From the NCBI RefSeq assembly GCF_036250065.1, contig NZ_CP109199.1:1984001-2048000 (forward strand): 64,000 bases of DNA. Direction: 5' to 3'. The position numbers were made by a program, and so were the translations under genes. Of the stretch, positions 53,149-60,862 are shown one piece after another. The notes beneath the pieces were generated by a model. That model had not been told where the DNA came from, searched no databases, and worked only from the letters and a program-made list of their open reading frames with translations. Position 1 is the first letter of the stretch, and each line of letters begins with the position of its first letter. The stretch comes from Micromonospora sp. NBC_01699. GTDB lineage: Bacteria > Actinomycetota > Actinomycetes > Mycobacteriales > Micromonosporaceae.

Positions 53149-53610
53149 ATGACCGACGTCACCGCCGACACCGACCGGCGGATCCTGCTGATCGCCGCCG
53201 ACAACACCTTCGCCCACCTCTACGGCGACATCGCGGCGGTGCTGGCCGAGCCCGAGCAGGGCGACCGGTTCGGCGGCGCGGTGGAGTTCTTCCACACCGA
53301 CGGCCAGCGCCTGGCCCCGTTCTTCGGGACGGACTGGCGGATGGCGGACCTGCAACCCAGCGCCGAGCCGGCCGACCCGGACGAGCTCTGCCGGCGGCTG
53401 GAGGCGGTCTTCGATCACCTGGAGCGGTACCTCAAGGACCACCCCGAACTCACCGACCGGTTCCGCACGACCGCCGAGAAGCTGCTCGCCGACGTGCCCC
53501 GCTCCGGTGGCACGTTGCAGGAGGCGATTCACGCGCTGCCGTGGCACATGCACGGCAACAGCGGCAATTTCCTGCACAACGCCATGCACGCCGCCGGTTG
53601 GGCGCACTGA
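53149..53610 (+). CDS. Conserved protein of unknown function
   Basis: A 153-residue acidic protein (FFHTDGQRLAPFFGTDWRM; LEAVFDHLERYLKDHPELTD). No signal peptide or motif recognised. GAGGAGG precedes two ATGs (53146 and 53149); the second has better spacing. It lies 28 bp before a sensor kinase gene. Confidence 0.55.
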   Translation: MTDVTADTDRRILLIAADNTFAHLYGDIAAVLAEPEQGDRFGGAVEFFHTDGQRLAPFFGTDWRMADLQPSAEPADPDELCRRLEAVFDHLERYLKDHPELTDRFRTTAEKLLADVPRSGGTLQEAIHALPWHMHGNSGNFLHNAMHAAGWAH

Positions 53611-53638
53611 CCACCGTCGGCGCACCGGGAGGCCCGCC

Positions 53639-55702
53639 ATGATGTCGACCGCAGCGTCCATGATCAACCGTCGTCGCGTGCTCGCCGCCGCGGCGCTGGT
53701 GGTCGCCGTACTCGTGCTGGTGGGGCAGTGGTACCGGCCGGCTCCGGGCGGCCCGACCGCGATGACCGCGGTGATCGCCGCGTCGTTCACCGGGTTGGGC
53801 GGGCTGGTGCTGGCCGGCGTACCCGGTCACCGGGTCGGGCGGCTGATGCTCGCGGCCGGCCTCACCGCCGCCGTCGCGGTGCTGGCGCTGAGCTGGCTGT
53901 CCTGGTTGCCACTGGCCTGGTTGGTCCAGTGGCTGTGGTGGCCGCCGTACGGCCTGATCTTCCTATCCCTGCTGTTCTTCCCGGACGGGAGGCTGCCCGG
54001 CCCGCGCTGGCGGGCGGTCGCGGCGGTGATCGTGGCGTCCACCGTGGTCACCGCCGGCGCGCTGGCCGTCGCCGCCCTCGACGACCCCCGCAACCTGCTC
54101 CTCTCCGCCGAACCGGCGGCGACCGAGCGGGCCCGGCTGCTGGTACGGATCGCCCTGCTGTCGATCGCCGTGGCCCTGTTCGCGATGGTGGCGGTGCTGG
54201 TGTCGCTCGTGCAGCGGTGGCGCCGGTCGGTCGGCGAGGTACGCCAGCAACTCGCCTGCCTGCTCGCCGCCGGGGTGCTGTTCCTGCTCGGGCTGGTGCT
54301 CGACGGGATCAACCTGGCCGGCGCCTGGGTGCTGATGGTGATCGCCATCCCGGCCGCGATGACGCTCGCCGTGCTGCGCTACCGCCTCTACGGCCTGGAG
54401 CAGGTGATCAACCGTACGCTGGTGTGGCTGGTGATGAGCCTGCTGGTGATCGCGGGTTTCGTGGCCACCGTCGCGCTGCTGCGGGACATCCTGCTGCGCG
54501 GTGACACCTCCAACGCCTCGCTGGTCGCGACCGGGCTGATCGCGGCGACCTTCGAACCGTTGCGGCACCGGGTGCAGCGCGGGGTGAACCGGCTGCTCTA
54601 CGGCGACCGGGACGACCCGTACGCGGTGCTGGCCCGGCTCGGCGACCTGCTGGAGCGGACCGTGCGGCCGGAGGCGGTGCTGCCGTTGCTGACCGGCACC
54701 ATCGCGCGTTCGTTGCAGGTGCCGTACGTGGCGGTCGAGGTCGACGGTGGCGACGGGCCGAGGCTGCACGCGGAACACGGCCGGGCCACCACCTCGGTCG
54801 AGATGTTCGACATGTTCACCCACGGCGAGCGGGTCGGGCGGCTGATCGTGGCCCACCGCCGGTCGGGGAGCCGGTTCACCCCGGTCGAACGGCGGCTGCT
54901 CAGCGACGTGGCGCTGCACGCCTCGGTCGCCACCGCGACCGCCCGGCTGATCCGCGACCTGCGCGAGTCGCGGGAACGGTTGGTGATGGCCCGCGAGGAG
55001 GAGCGTCGGCGGCTGCGCCGGGACCTGCACGACGGGCTCGGCCCGACCTTTGCCGGCATGTCGATGCAGGTACGCGCGGCCCGGAAGCTGGCCGGCGACC
55101 AGGAGCGGCTCGGCCGGGTGCTCGACGGACTCGCCGAGGACCTGCGGATCTGCACCGGCGAGGTGCGGCAACTGGTCGACCAGTTGCGTCCGGCGGCGCT
55201 GGACCGGGGGCTGGAGTCGGCACTGCGGGTGGAGTGCGAGCGCTTCGACGGTCCACAGTTGGCGGTCTGGCTCGGCGTCGAGCAGGACCTGCGCGGGCTG
55301 CCCGCGGCGGTGGAGGTGGCGGCGTACCGGGTGGTGTCGGAGGCGCTGACGAACGTGGCCCGGCACGCCGGGGCGAGCAGGTGCGAGGTGTCCGTACGCC
55401 GGGACCGCCAACTGGTGGTCGAGGTGGTGGACGACGGCATCGGGTTCGCCGGTCCCCGGCCGGGCGGGGTTGGGGTGGAGTCGATGCGCGAACGCGCCGC
55501 CGAACTGGGTGGGGACTGCGAGATCACCGAGGTGTCGCCGCACGGCACCCGGGTCCTGATCCGGTTGCCCTGCCCCGAATCCGCACCCACCGAGGCCGGT
55601 ACGGTTGCCGTACAGCAGGTCGGTTCCGACGAGGTGGTGCGGCCCCGCCCCGGCGGCGATGCCGCCGGGGCGGAACCGGTCGTCCGGTCGCTGGGCGAGT
55701 GA
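53639..55702 (+). CDS. Two-component sensor histidine kinase (NarL-type partner)
   Basis: A 687-residue kinase. About seven membrane segments (residues 15-260), a GAF-like domain (about 330-430), HisKA_3 with RRDLHDGLGP (His464) and an HATPase with EALTNVARHAGAS and DDGIGFAGPRPGGVG. ATG 53639 follows GGGAGG. It is paired with the response regulator 13 bp downstream. The membrane domain may sense a lipid or envelope signal. Confidence 0.9.
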   Translation: MMSTAASMINRRRVLAAAALVVAVLVLVGQWYRPAPGGPTAMTAVIAASFTGLGGLVLAGVPGHRVGRLMLAAGLTAAVAVLALSWLSWLPLAWLVQWLWWPPYGLIFLSLLFFPDGRLPGPRWRAVAAVIVASTVVTAGALAVAALDDPRNLLLSAEPAATERARLLVRIALLSIAVALFAMVAVLVSLVQRWRRSVGEVRQQLACLLAAGVLFLLGLVLDGINLAGAWVLMVIAIPAAMTLAVLRYRLYGLEQVINRTLVWLVMSLLVIAGFVATVALLRDILLRGDTSNASLVATGLIAATFEPLRHRVQRGVNRLLYGDRDDPYAVLARLGDLLERTVRPEAVLPLLTGTIARSLQVPYVAVEVDGGDGPRLHAEHGRATTSVEMFDMFTHGERVGRLIVAHRRSGSRFTPVERRLLSDVALHASVATATARLIRDLRESRERLVMAREEERRRLRRDLHDGLGPTFAGMSMQVRAARKLAGDQERLGRVLDGLAEDLRICTGEVRQLVDQLRPAALDRGLESALRVECERFDGPQLAVWLGVEQDLRGLPAAVEVAAYRVVSEALTNVARHAGASRCEVSVRRDRQLVVEVVDDGIGFAGPRPGGVGVESMRERAAELGGDCEITEVSPHGTRVLIRLPCPESAPTEAGTVAVQQVGSDEVVRPRPGGDAAGAEPVVRSLGE

Positions 55703-55715
55703 GGCGGCGAGAGTG

Positions 55716-56363
55716 ATGTCCGAGCGGGTACGCGTACTGATCGTGGACGACCATCCGGTGGTGCGTCGTGGGTTGCGCACGATGCTTGAGGGAGAGCCCT
55801 GGGTCGACGGCGTGGTGGAGGCGGCCTCGTGTGCCGAGGCGGTGGTCGCCGCCGCGACCGAGGGGATCGGCGTGGTCGCGATGGACGTGGCGCTGCCGGA
55901 CGGCGACGGAGTGGACGCCACCGCCCGGATCGTCCATAGTCGACCCGAGGTGCACGTGCTGATGCTCACCATGGCCGACGACGAGGACGTGGTGAACCGG
56001 GCGTTGCGGGCGGGCGCCCGTGGTTACGTGCTGAAGGACACCGATCCGGACACCATCCTGCACGCGCTGCGCACGGTGGCCGGGGGTGGTCTGGTGCTCG
56101 GTCCCCGGATCGGTCCGCAGGTGCTGACCACGCTGCGCCGCCAGCCGGTCGAGCTGCCGGCGCCGTTCGACCAGCTCACCCCGAGGGAGCGGGACATCCT
56201 GCGCTACCTGGCCGCCGGTGAGGGCAACGCCCGGATCGCCCGCCGGTTCGGGCTGAGCGAGAAGACGATCCGTAACCAGGTCTCGGCGGTGCTCGGCAAG
56301 CTGGGCGTCGCCGACCGGGTTCAGGCCGCCCTGCTCGCCCGCGATCTCGGAATCACCGCATAA
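55716..56363 (+). CDS. NarL/FixJ-type response regulator
   Basis: A 215-residue regulator: receiver domain with phosphoacceptor Asp57 (AMDVALPDGDG) and GYVLKDT, then a LuxR-type helix-turn-helix (LTPRERDILRYLAAGEGNAR; KTIRNQVSAVLGKLGV). It follows the sensor kinase. The next genes to the right, the exosortase locus, are possible targets because a palindrome lies in the gap, but this is speculation. Confidence 0.9.
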   Translation: MSERVRVLIVDDHPVVRRGLRTMLEGEPWVDGVVEAASCAEAVVAAATEGIGVVAMDVALPDGDGVDATARIVHSRPEVHVLMLTMADDEDVVNRALRAGARGYVLKDTDPDTILHALRTVAGGGLVLGPRIGPQVLTTLRRQPVELPAPFDQLTPRERDILRYLAAGEGNARIARRFGLSEKTIRNQVSAVLGKLGVADRVQAALLARDLGITA

Positions 56364-56383
56364 TCCCTGGTCAGAGGCTCACC

Positions 56384-56451
56384 GGCCGGACCGGCGAGGC
56401 CCGGGCCGGATGCGACCGGGCCGGACCGGCGAGGGCCCCGGCCGGATGTGA
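56384..56451. repeat. Two copies of a 32-bp direct repeat
   Basis: GGCCGGACCGGCGAGG-initiated units (56384-56415 and 56419-56451) lie 35 bp apart, downstream of the response regulator stop. Each can fold on itself, so they may act as a terminator pair. Confidence 0.6.
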
Positions 56452-56520
56452 TACATGCTCACAAAAGCCCGTTATCAGCGTTTCACGATTTATGCGGCAT
56501 ACGTCCCTTTGCCTGGTTAG

Positions 56521-56538
56521 CGTGACATCGGCGTCACG
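56521..56538. promoter_or_regulatory. Operator-like palindrome upstream of the exosortase unit
   Basis: CGTGAC-ATCGGC-GTCACG, perfect 6-bp arms, 43 bp before the small sorting-signal gene. TTAGCG just upstream could be part of a -10. Possibly bound by the response regulator. Confidence 0.4.
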
Positions 56539-56580
56539 ATCCGGCCGCCGTCGCGGCCCAACCGGCAAGGGGTGTTTCAC

Positions 56581-56727
56581 ATGTACGGACACGGTAGGGG
56601 TCACACGATCGGCGGCGGACTCGCCGCCACCGGGGCAGCGGTCAACTCCTGGCTGATCGCCGGCCTCGGTCTGGTCCTGCTCGGTGTGGCACTGGTGCTC
56701 ACCACCACCCTCAAGCGCCGGTCGTGA
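56581..56727 (+). CDS. 48-residue protein consisting of a sorting-signal-like motif and membrane helix
   Basis: A 48-residue protein: MYGHGRGHTIGGG, then LAATG, then a hydrophobic helix (WLIAGLGLVLLGVALVL) and a KRRS tail. LAATG fits the LAxTG signal of class E sortases, so this is essentially a sorting signal with almost no cargo. A start at ATG 56581 is clear and its stop overlaps the exosortase start (GTGA). It is conserved in layout with exosortase loci of this type, as I recall them. Function unknown. Confidence 0.7.
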   Translation: MYGHGRGHTIGGGLAATGAAVNSWLIAGLGLVLLGVALVLTTTLKRRS

Positions 56728-57320
56728 CCGGCCGGATCACCCTCGGCACCTGGCTGCGCACCGGCACCGGCATCCTCGCCGGGACAGCCGTGTCGGTACT
56801 CATGCTCTGGCGGTGGCACGACGTCGCCAGCGTCGAGGCATGGCTGAACGCCCAACTCGTCGCCGCGTCCGGGCTCGCCGACGCCCGCTCGATCGGCTCG
56901 GCGGTGGTGTTCCCGCTGGACCACCGGCTGGTCGGCTTCGGCGTCACCGCCGGCTGCTCGGTCGCCCTGCTGCTCGTACCGCCGCTGGTGATGGCCGCCT
57001 TCTTCCTCGGCATCCGCCGGGTCAGCCTGCTGCGGGCGACGGTGTCCAGCGCGCTCGCGATCGTCCTGCTGGTCCTGGTGAACCAGGTCCGGCTGGCGGC
57101 GGTGGTCGGCTCGATGCGGATCTGGGGATTCCAGACCGGGTACGAGCGCAGCCACGTACTGATCGGTTCGGCCATCACCACCGGCGGCCTGATCGTGATC
57201 GGTGTCCTGTTCGTGGTCGTACTCACCGGGGGTCGACGGCGGGGCGGACCCGCCGGCCGACGACGCCGGGGCGGGTTCACGGGCGGGCGGCGCCGACGGG
57301 GGGCGATCCGTGCCGCTTGA
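56724..57320 (+). CDS. Exosortase/archaeosortase-family protein (exosortase P type)
   Basis: A 198-residue membrane protein with about five segments. The catalytic trio expected for exosortases is present: Cys78 (VTAGCSVAL), Arg123 (NQVRLAAVV) and His144 (YERSHVLIG). A low-complexity Arg/Gly tail follows residue 168. Such enzymes cleave C-terminal PEP-CTERM-like signals in the membrane. Its probable client is the surface protein at 58739. Start GTG 56724 overlaps the preceding gene. Confidence 0.83.
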   Translation: MTGRITLGTWLRTGTGILAGTAVSVLMLWRWHDVASVEAWLNAQLVAASGLADARSIGSAVVFPLDHRLVGFGVTAGCSVALLLVPPLVMAAFFLGIRRVSLLRATVSSALAIVLLVLVNQVRLAAVVGSMRIWGFQTGYERSHVLIGSAITTGGLIVIGVLFVVVLTGGRRRGGPAGRRRRGGFTGGRRRRGAIRAA

Positions 57321-58920
57321 CGTCAGCCCGTTCGAGCTGCTGAACACCGCCGCCTTCCTGCTCTGCGTCACCTTCTGCGCGTACGTGATCAGCATCCTGG
57401 TGCTCTACCTGCGGGTACCCCGGCTCTCCGGCGGCGACCACCGCGACTACGACTGGCACATCGTCGTACCCTGCCTGAACGAGGCCGCGGTGATCGACGG
57501 AACGATCCGTCGGCTGCTGCGGGACTTCCCGCGCGCCACCATCTGGTGCGTCGACGACAACTCCGACGACGGCACCGCCGAGCTGGTCGCCGAGGTCGTC
57601 ACCGGCCTCGGCACCGACCCGCGGCTGCGCCTGATCCGGCGGGTCGCCCCGGACGCGCGACAGGGCAAGGGCGCCGCGCTCAACGCCGCCTGGCGGGCCA
57701 TCGACCGGGACCTACCGGCGTACGCCGACCGCAGCCGGGTCATCGTCGGGGTGCTGGACGCGGACAGCCAACTGCACGCCCGCTGCCTGTCCGCCCTCAC
57801 CGGAGCCCGCTACTTCGGCACCGACGACGTGGCCGCCGTACAGATCGAGGTACGCATGCTCCAGTGCGCACCAAGCTGGGACAACCAGCGGTCGCTCGGG
57901 CGACGAGCCCGGCTGCTGGTACGCCTCCAGGACATGGAGTTCCGGGGCCCGATCGCCGCGATGCAGGAGTTGCGGCGGCGTACCGGCAGCGTTGGGATGG
58001 GCGGCAACGGCCAGTTCACCCGGATGTCGATGCTCGACCGGATCGCCGTACGGCACGGCACGCCCTGGCACGGTGCCCTGCTGGAGGACTTCGAACTCGG
58101 GCTGCACGTGCTGCTCAACGGTGGCCGCACCGAATACTGCCCGGAGACCTGGGTGGCCCAGGAGGCGCTCACCGGGATCCGCCCGCTGATCCGCCAGCGC
58201 ACCCGCTGGGCGCAGGGCTCGATGCAGTGCGTCCGGTACGCCCCGGCGGTGCTGCGGTCGCGCCGGATCAAGAACGCCGGCGCGCTGGAGATCGTCTACT
58301 TCCTCGCCGCACCCTGGACCCAGCTCTTCGGGACCATCGTCTACCTGGGCTGCCTGAGCGTGCTCGGCTACTACGTCGCCCAGGCGGCCAACGGGGTGCA
58401 GGGCTGGTGGAGCGGGGGCGGCTGGGGTGTGGTCCCGCTGGTCCTGGTCTTCGGCATCGCCCCGTTCACGGTCTGGGGGCTGGCGTATCGGTCCCGCTGC
58501 GAGCCGGGCCTGCGACTGACCACCGCCCTCGGGCTGGGCCTGGCCCACTGGCTCTACAGCTACGTCCAGTCGGTGGCCGTCTGGCTGGCCTTCGTCCGGC
58601 TGATCACCTTCCGGACCGAATGGCAGAAGACCGCCCGGTCCGACGACCCGGTCCGGGTGCTCACCCGGCACCGGCAACCCCGCCGCAGGAGCAACCGCCC
58701 CAGAACCCGTACCGCAACCAGTAGAAAGCAGTCCGCAGATGCGCAGAACTCGTTCCAGATTCACCCGCTGCACAGTGGCAGCGGCCGGGGGGATCGCCCT
58801 GGCCCTGCTGGCGGCCACACCGGCGATGGCGGACACGTCCCAGTCGTCCGGGGCCGCGTTGCAGATCAGCCTCGTCGGGGGCGGCATCGCCAGCTCCGGC
58901 AGCGCCAGCGCGAGCAATGA
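57310..58920 (+). CDS. Family 2 glycosyltransferase, 3' end uncertain
   Basis: A GT2 membrane enzyme. The first helix precedes the catalytic region: VVPCLNEAAVIDG, CVDDNSDDGT, VLDADSQLH, EDFELGLHVL and RQRTRWAQG (the Q/RxxRW signature), with several C-terminal helices. It probably builds a surface polysaccharide or decorates the sorted protein. The frame as written overlaps the next gene by 182 bp. An alternative frame ends at 58724 with a normal-looking PPQEQPPQNPYRNQ tail, so a frameshift near 58660 is possible. Start GTG 57310. Confidence 0.83.
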   Translation: MPLDVSPFELLNTAAFLLCVTFCAYVISILVLYLRVPRLSGGDHRDYDWHIVVPCLNEAAVIDGTIRRLLRDFPRATIWCVDDNSDDGTAELVAEVVTGLGTDPRLRLIRRVAPDARQGKGAALNAAWRAIDRDLPAYADRSRVIVGVLDADSQLHARCLSALTGARYFGTDDVAAVQIEVRMLQCAPSWDNQRSLGRRARLLVRLQDMEFRGPIAAMQELRRRTGSVGMGGNGQFTRMSMLDRIAVRHGTPWHGALLEDFELGLHVLLNGGRTEYCPETWVAQEALTGIRPLIRQRTRWAQGSMQCVRYAPAVLRSRRIKNAGALEIVYFLAAPWTQLFGTIVYLGCLSVLGYYVAQAANGVQGWWSGGGWGVVPLVLVFGIAPFTVWGLAYRSRCEPGLRLTTALGLGLAHWLYSYVQSVAVWLAFVRLITFRTEWQKTARSDDPVRVLTRHRQPRRRSNRPRTRTATSRKQSADAQNSFQIHPLHSGSGRGDRPGPAGGHTGDGGHVPVVRGRVADQPRRGRHRQLRQRQREQ

Positions 58921-59596
58921 CGGCACCACCGAGTCGATCAGCGGCAACCAGAACCCGCCGTTGGCCGTACTCGGCGGACAGACCGTGATCACCGCCGGGG
59001 TGCTCAACCAGTACGTCCGGGCCTTCAACGACGGTACGTCGGCGGCGTGTGCGGGGGTGCTCGGCAGCGGAGGGTCGATCTCCATCGGCCCGACCGGCAA
59101 CTGCATTGTCAACAACGGCGCCGAGGTGGACCTCGTCCTCGGTGCCAACGGCCTCGCCACGATCAACCTGCGGGCCGACGCCCTCTACGCGAGCTGCAAC
59201 GCGACCAGCAGCCCATCGGCGACCGGTACGGCGAGCCTGGTCAACGCCCGGATCACCTCGACCATCCTCGGTATCGAGACGACCCTGCTGAACCTGCCCG
59301 TCAACCCGGCGCCGAACACCGGCCTGAGCATTCCGGGTGTGCTGGACATCCTGCTGAACTCCCAGTCCAGCAACGCGCCGGGACAGCTCGAAGTCAGCGC
59401 GCTCGACATCACCGCCCTCGGCGGCGCGCTCGCCTCGGTCCAGGTCGGTGACGTGACCTGCGGGGCGAACGCGGTGGCGCCGCCCATTCCCGCCATCCCG
59501 CTGGCCGGTGCGCCGGTGGCACTCGGCGTGATCGCGGTCGCCGCGACCGGCGGAATCCTGATCCACCGTCGTCGCCGTCAGGCACTGGAAGGCTGA
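58739..59596 (+). CDS. Choice-of-anchor-P-like surface protein
   Basis: A 285-residue secreted protein. Signal peptide (RCTVAAAGGIALALLAATPA) and an all-beta body rich in Gly, Ser and Asn with paired Cys (SAACAGVLGSGGS, GNCIVNNG, ASCNATS). It ends with AIPLAGAPVALGVIAVAATG, a hydrophobic helix, and IHRRRRQ, a C-terminal sorting signal. Two genes downstream of the exosortase, it fits the choice-of-anchor P family. The exosortase is its likely processing enzyme. Confidence 0.82.
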   Translation: MRRTRSRFTRCTVAAAGGIALALLAATPAMADTSQSSGAALQISLVGGGIASSGSASASNDGTTESISGNQNPPLAVLGGQTVITAGVLNQYVRAFNDGTSAACAGVLGSGGSISIGPTGNCIVNNGAEVDLVLGANGLATINLRADALYASCNATSSPSATGTASLVNARITSTILGIETTLLNLPVNPAPNTGLSIPGVLDILLNSQSSNAPGQLEVSALDITALGGALASVQVGDVTCGANAVAPPIPAIPLAGAPVALGVIAVAATGGILIHRRRRQALEG

Positions 59597-59604
59597 AGAT
59601 CGAC

Positions 59605-60771
59605 ATGCGCGGTAGCGGTTCGGCCTCGCCCGAGGTCATGATCCTGATCGGCACCCGACCGGAGGGGGTGAAGACCGCCCCACTGGTACGCCAGTTGCGG
59701 CTCGACACCCGCTTCACGACAACCGTGGTGGACACCGGGCAACATCCCGACCGGGTCGGGGAGGCGCTGGCACCCTTCGGACTCACCGCCGGGGTGACAC
59801 TGGAACCCGTACGACAGGCGGGGTCTCTGGCCGAACTCGCTGCCGCGCTGATCACGGCGACCGACGCGGTGCTCGCGGAGCACCGTCCCGCCGCCGTCGT
59901 GGTCCAGGGCGACACCCTGACCGCGCTGGTCGGTGGACTGGTCGCCTTCTGGCACCGCATTCCGGTGGTGCACTTGGAGGCCGGTCTGCGTACGCACGAC
60001 CTGGACCGGCCCTTTCCGGAGGAGGCGAACCGGGCCATGCTGGCCCGGCTCGCCGCCCTCCACCTGGCGCCGACCGCGATCGCGCGCCGGCACCTGCTCG
60101 ACGAGGGCATCCCGGACGACCGGATAGTCGTCACCGGCAACACCGTGGTCGACGCGCTGCACCACCTGCTCGACCACCGGCTCGCCCAGCCGCCGGACTG
60201 GCTCGACCCGACCCGGCGGCTGGTCGTGGCCACCCTGCACCGGCGGGAGAACTGGGGTGGCGGGGTGTTCGGCGTCTGCGCCGGGCTGCGCTTCCTCGCC
60301 CGCCGCTTCCCGGACGTGCAGCTGGTCATGGTCACCCATCCGAACCCGACGCTCGGCGCGGAGATCACCGCGCAACTCGGCCGTACGCCCGGCATCCGGC
60401 TGACGCCACCGCTGACGTACCCGGAGATGATCGGGCTGCTCAGCGTCGCCGACCTGGTGATCACCGACTCCGGCGGCCTCCAGGAGGAGGCCGGCACCCT
60501 GGGCGTACCCGTCCTGGTCACCCGGGACACCACCGAACGTCCCGAGATCCTCGACTCCGGCTTCGGCACCCTGGTCGGCACCGACCCGGAACGCATCGTC
60601 GCCGCCGCGACCCGACAACTGACCACACCCCCCACCGCCGACCACTGCTCCCCGTTCGGCGACGGCCAAGCCAGCACCCGCGCCGTCTCCGCCATCGCCG
60701 CCCTCCTAACCCTCCCCCCACTCCCCACCCCCACCCACCACACCCCCGTGCTTCGCGGGGCACTCGTGTAG
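59605..60771 (+). CDS. wecB: UDP-N-acetylglucosamine 2-epimerase (WecB-like)
   Basis: A 388-residue epimerase. GTRPEGVKTAPL, VVQGDTLTALVGGLVAF, HLEAGLRTHDLDRPFPEEAN and TDSGGLQEEAGTLGVPVLV are the family blocks for making UDP-ManNAc. The last 25 residues are Pro/Thr-rich (LPPLPTPTHHTP) and encoded by a pyrimidine tract with the stop inside a palindrome. It may supply sugar for the adjacent glycosyltransferase. Confidence 0.9.
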   Translation: MRGSGSASPEVMILIGTRPEGVKTAPLVRQLRLDTRFTTTVVDTGQHPDRVGEALAPFGLTAGVTLEPVRQAGSLAELAAALITATDAVLAEHRPAAVVVQGDTLTALVGGLVAFWHRIPVVHLEAGLRTHDLDRPFPEEANRAMLARLAALHLAPTAIARRHLLDEGIPDDRIVVTGNTVVDALHHLLDHRLAQPPDWLDPTRRLVVATLHRRENWGGGVFGVCAGLRFLARRFPDVQLVMVTHPNPTLGAEITAQLGRTPGIRLTPPLTYPEMIGLLSVADLVITDSGGLQEEAGTLGVPVLVTRDTTERPEILDSGFGTLVGTDPERIVAAATRQLTTPPTADHCSPFGDGQASTRAVSAIAALLTLPPLPTPTHHTPVLRGALV

Positions 60772-60862
60772 AGAAAGAGTGCCTGTCCAGCGCGGAATAA
60801 CCACTCTTTCTCTACATGAGTGCGTTCGGTTTGGTTGCGGGGGAGGGAGGGGGTGGGTGGTG
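60706..60862. repeat. Pyrimidine/purine-flanked long inverted repeat (second copy)
   Basis: Pyrimidine tract at about 60706-60747, arm CACTCGTGTAGAGAAAGAGT(G) at 60761-60781, matching arm 60802-60822 with one mismatch that is a G-U pair in RNA, then a purine tract at 60838-60856. The arm includes the WecB stop codon and the second purine tract is the ribosome site of the next gene. Confidence 0.85.

Noticed and set aside
60779-60856. Upstream start for the beta-helix protein
   Set aside because: It would begin inside the palindrome arm and add a Cys/Gly-rich stretch with no ribosome site; GTG 60857 follows a purine tract.
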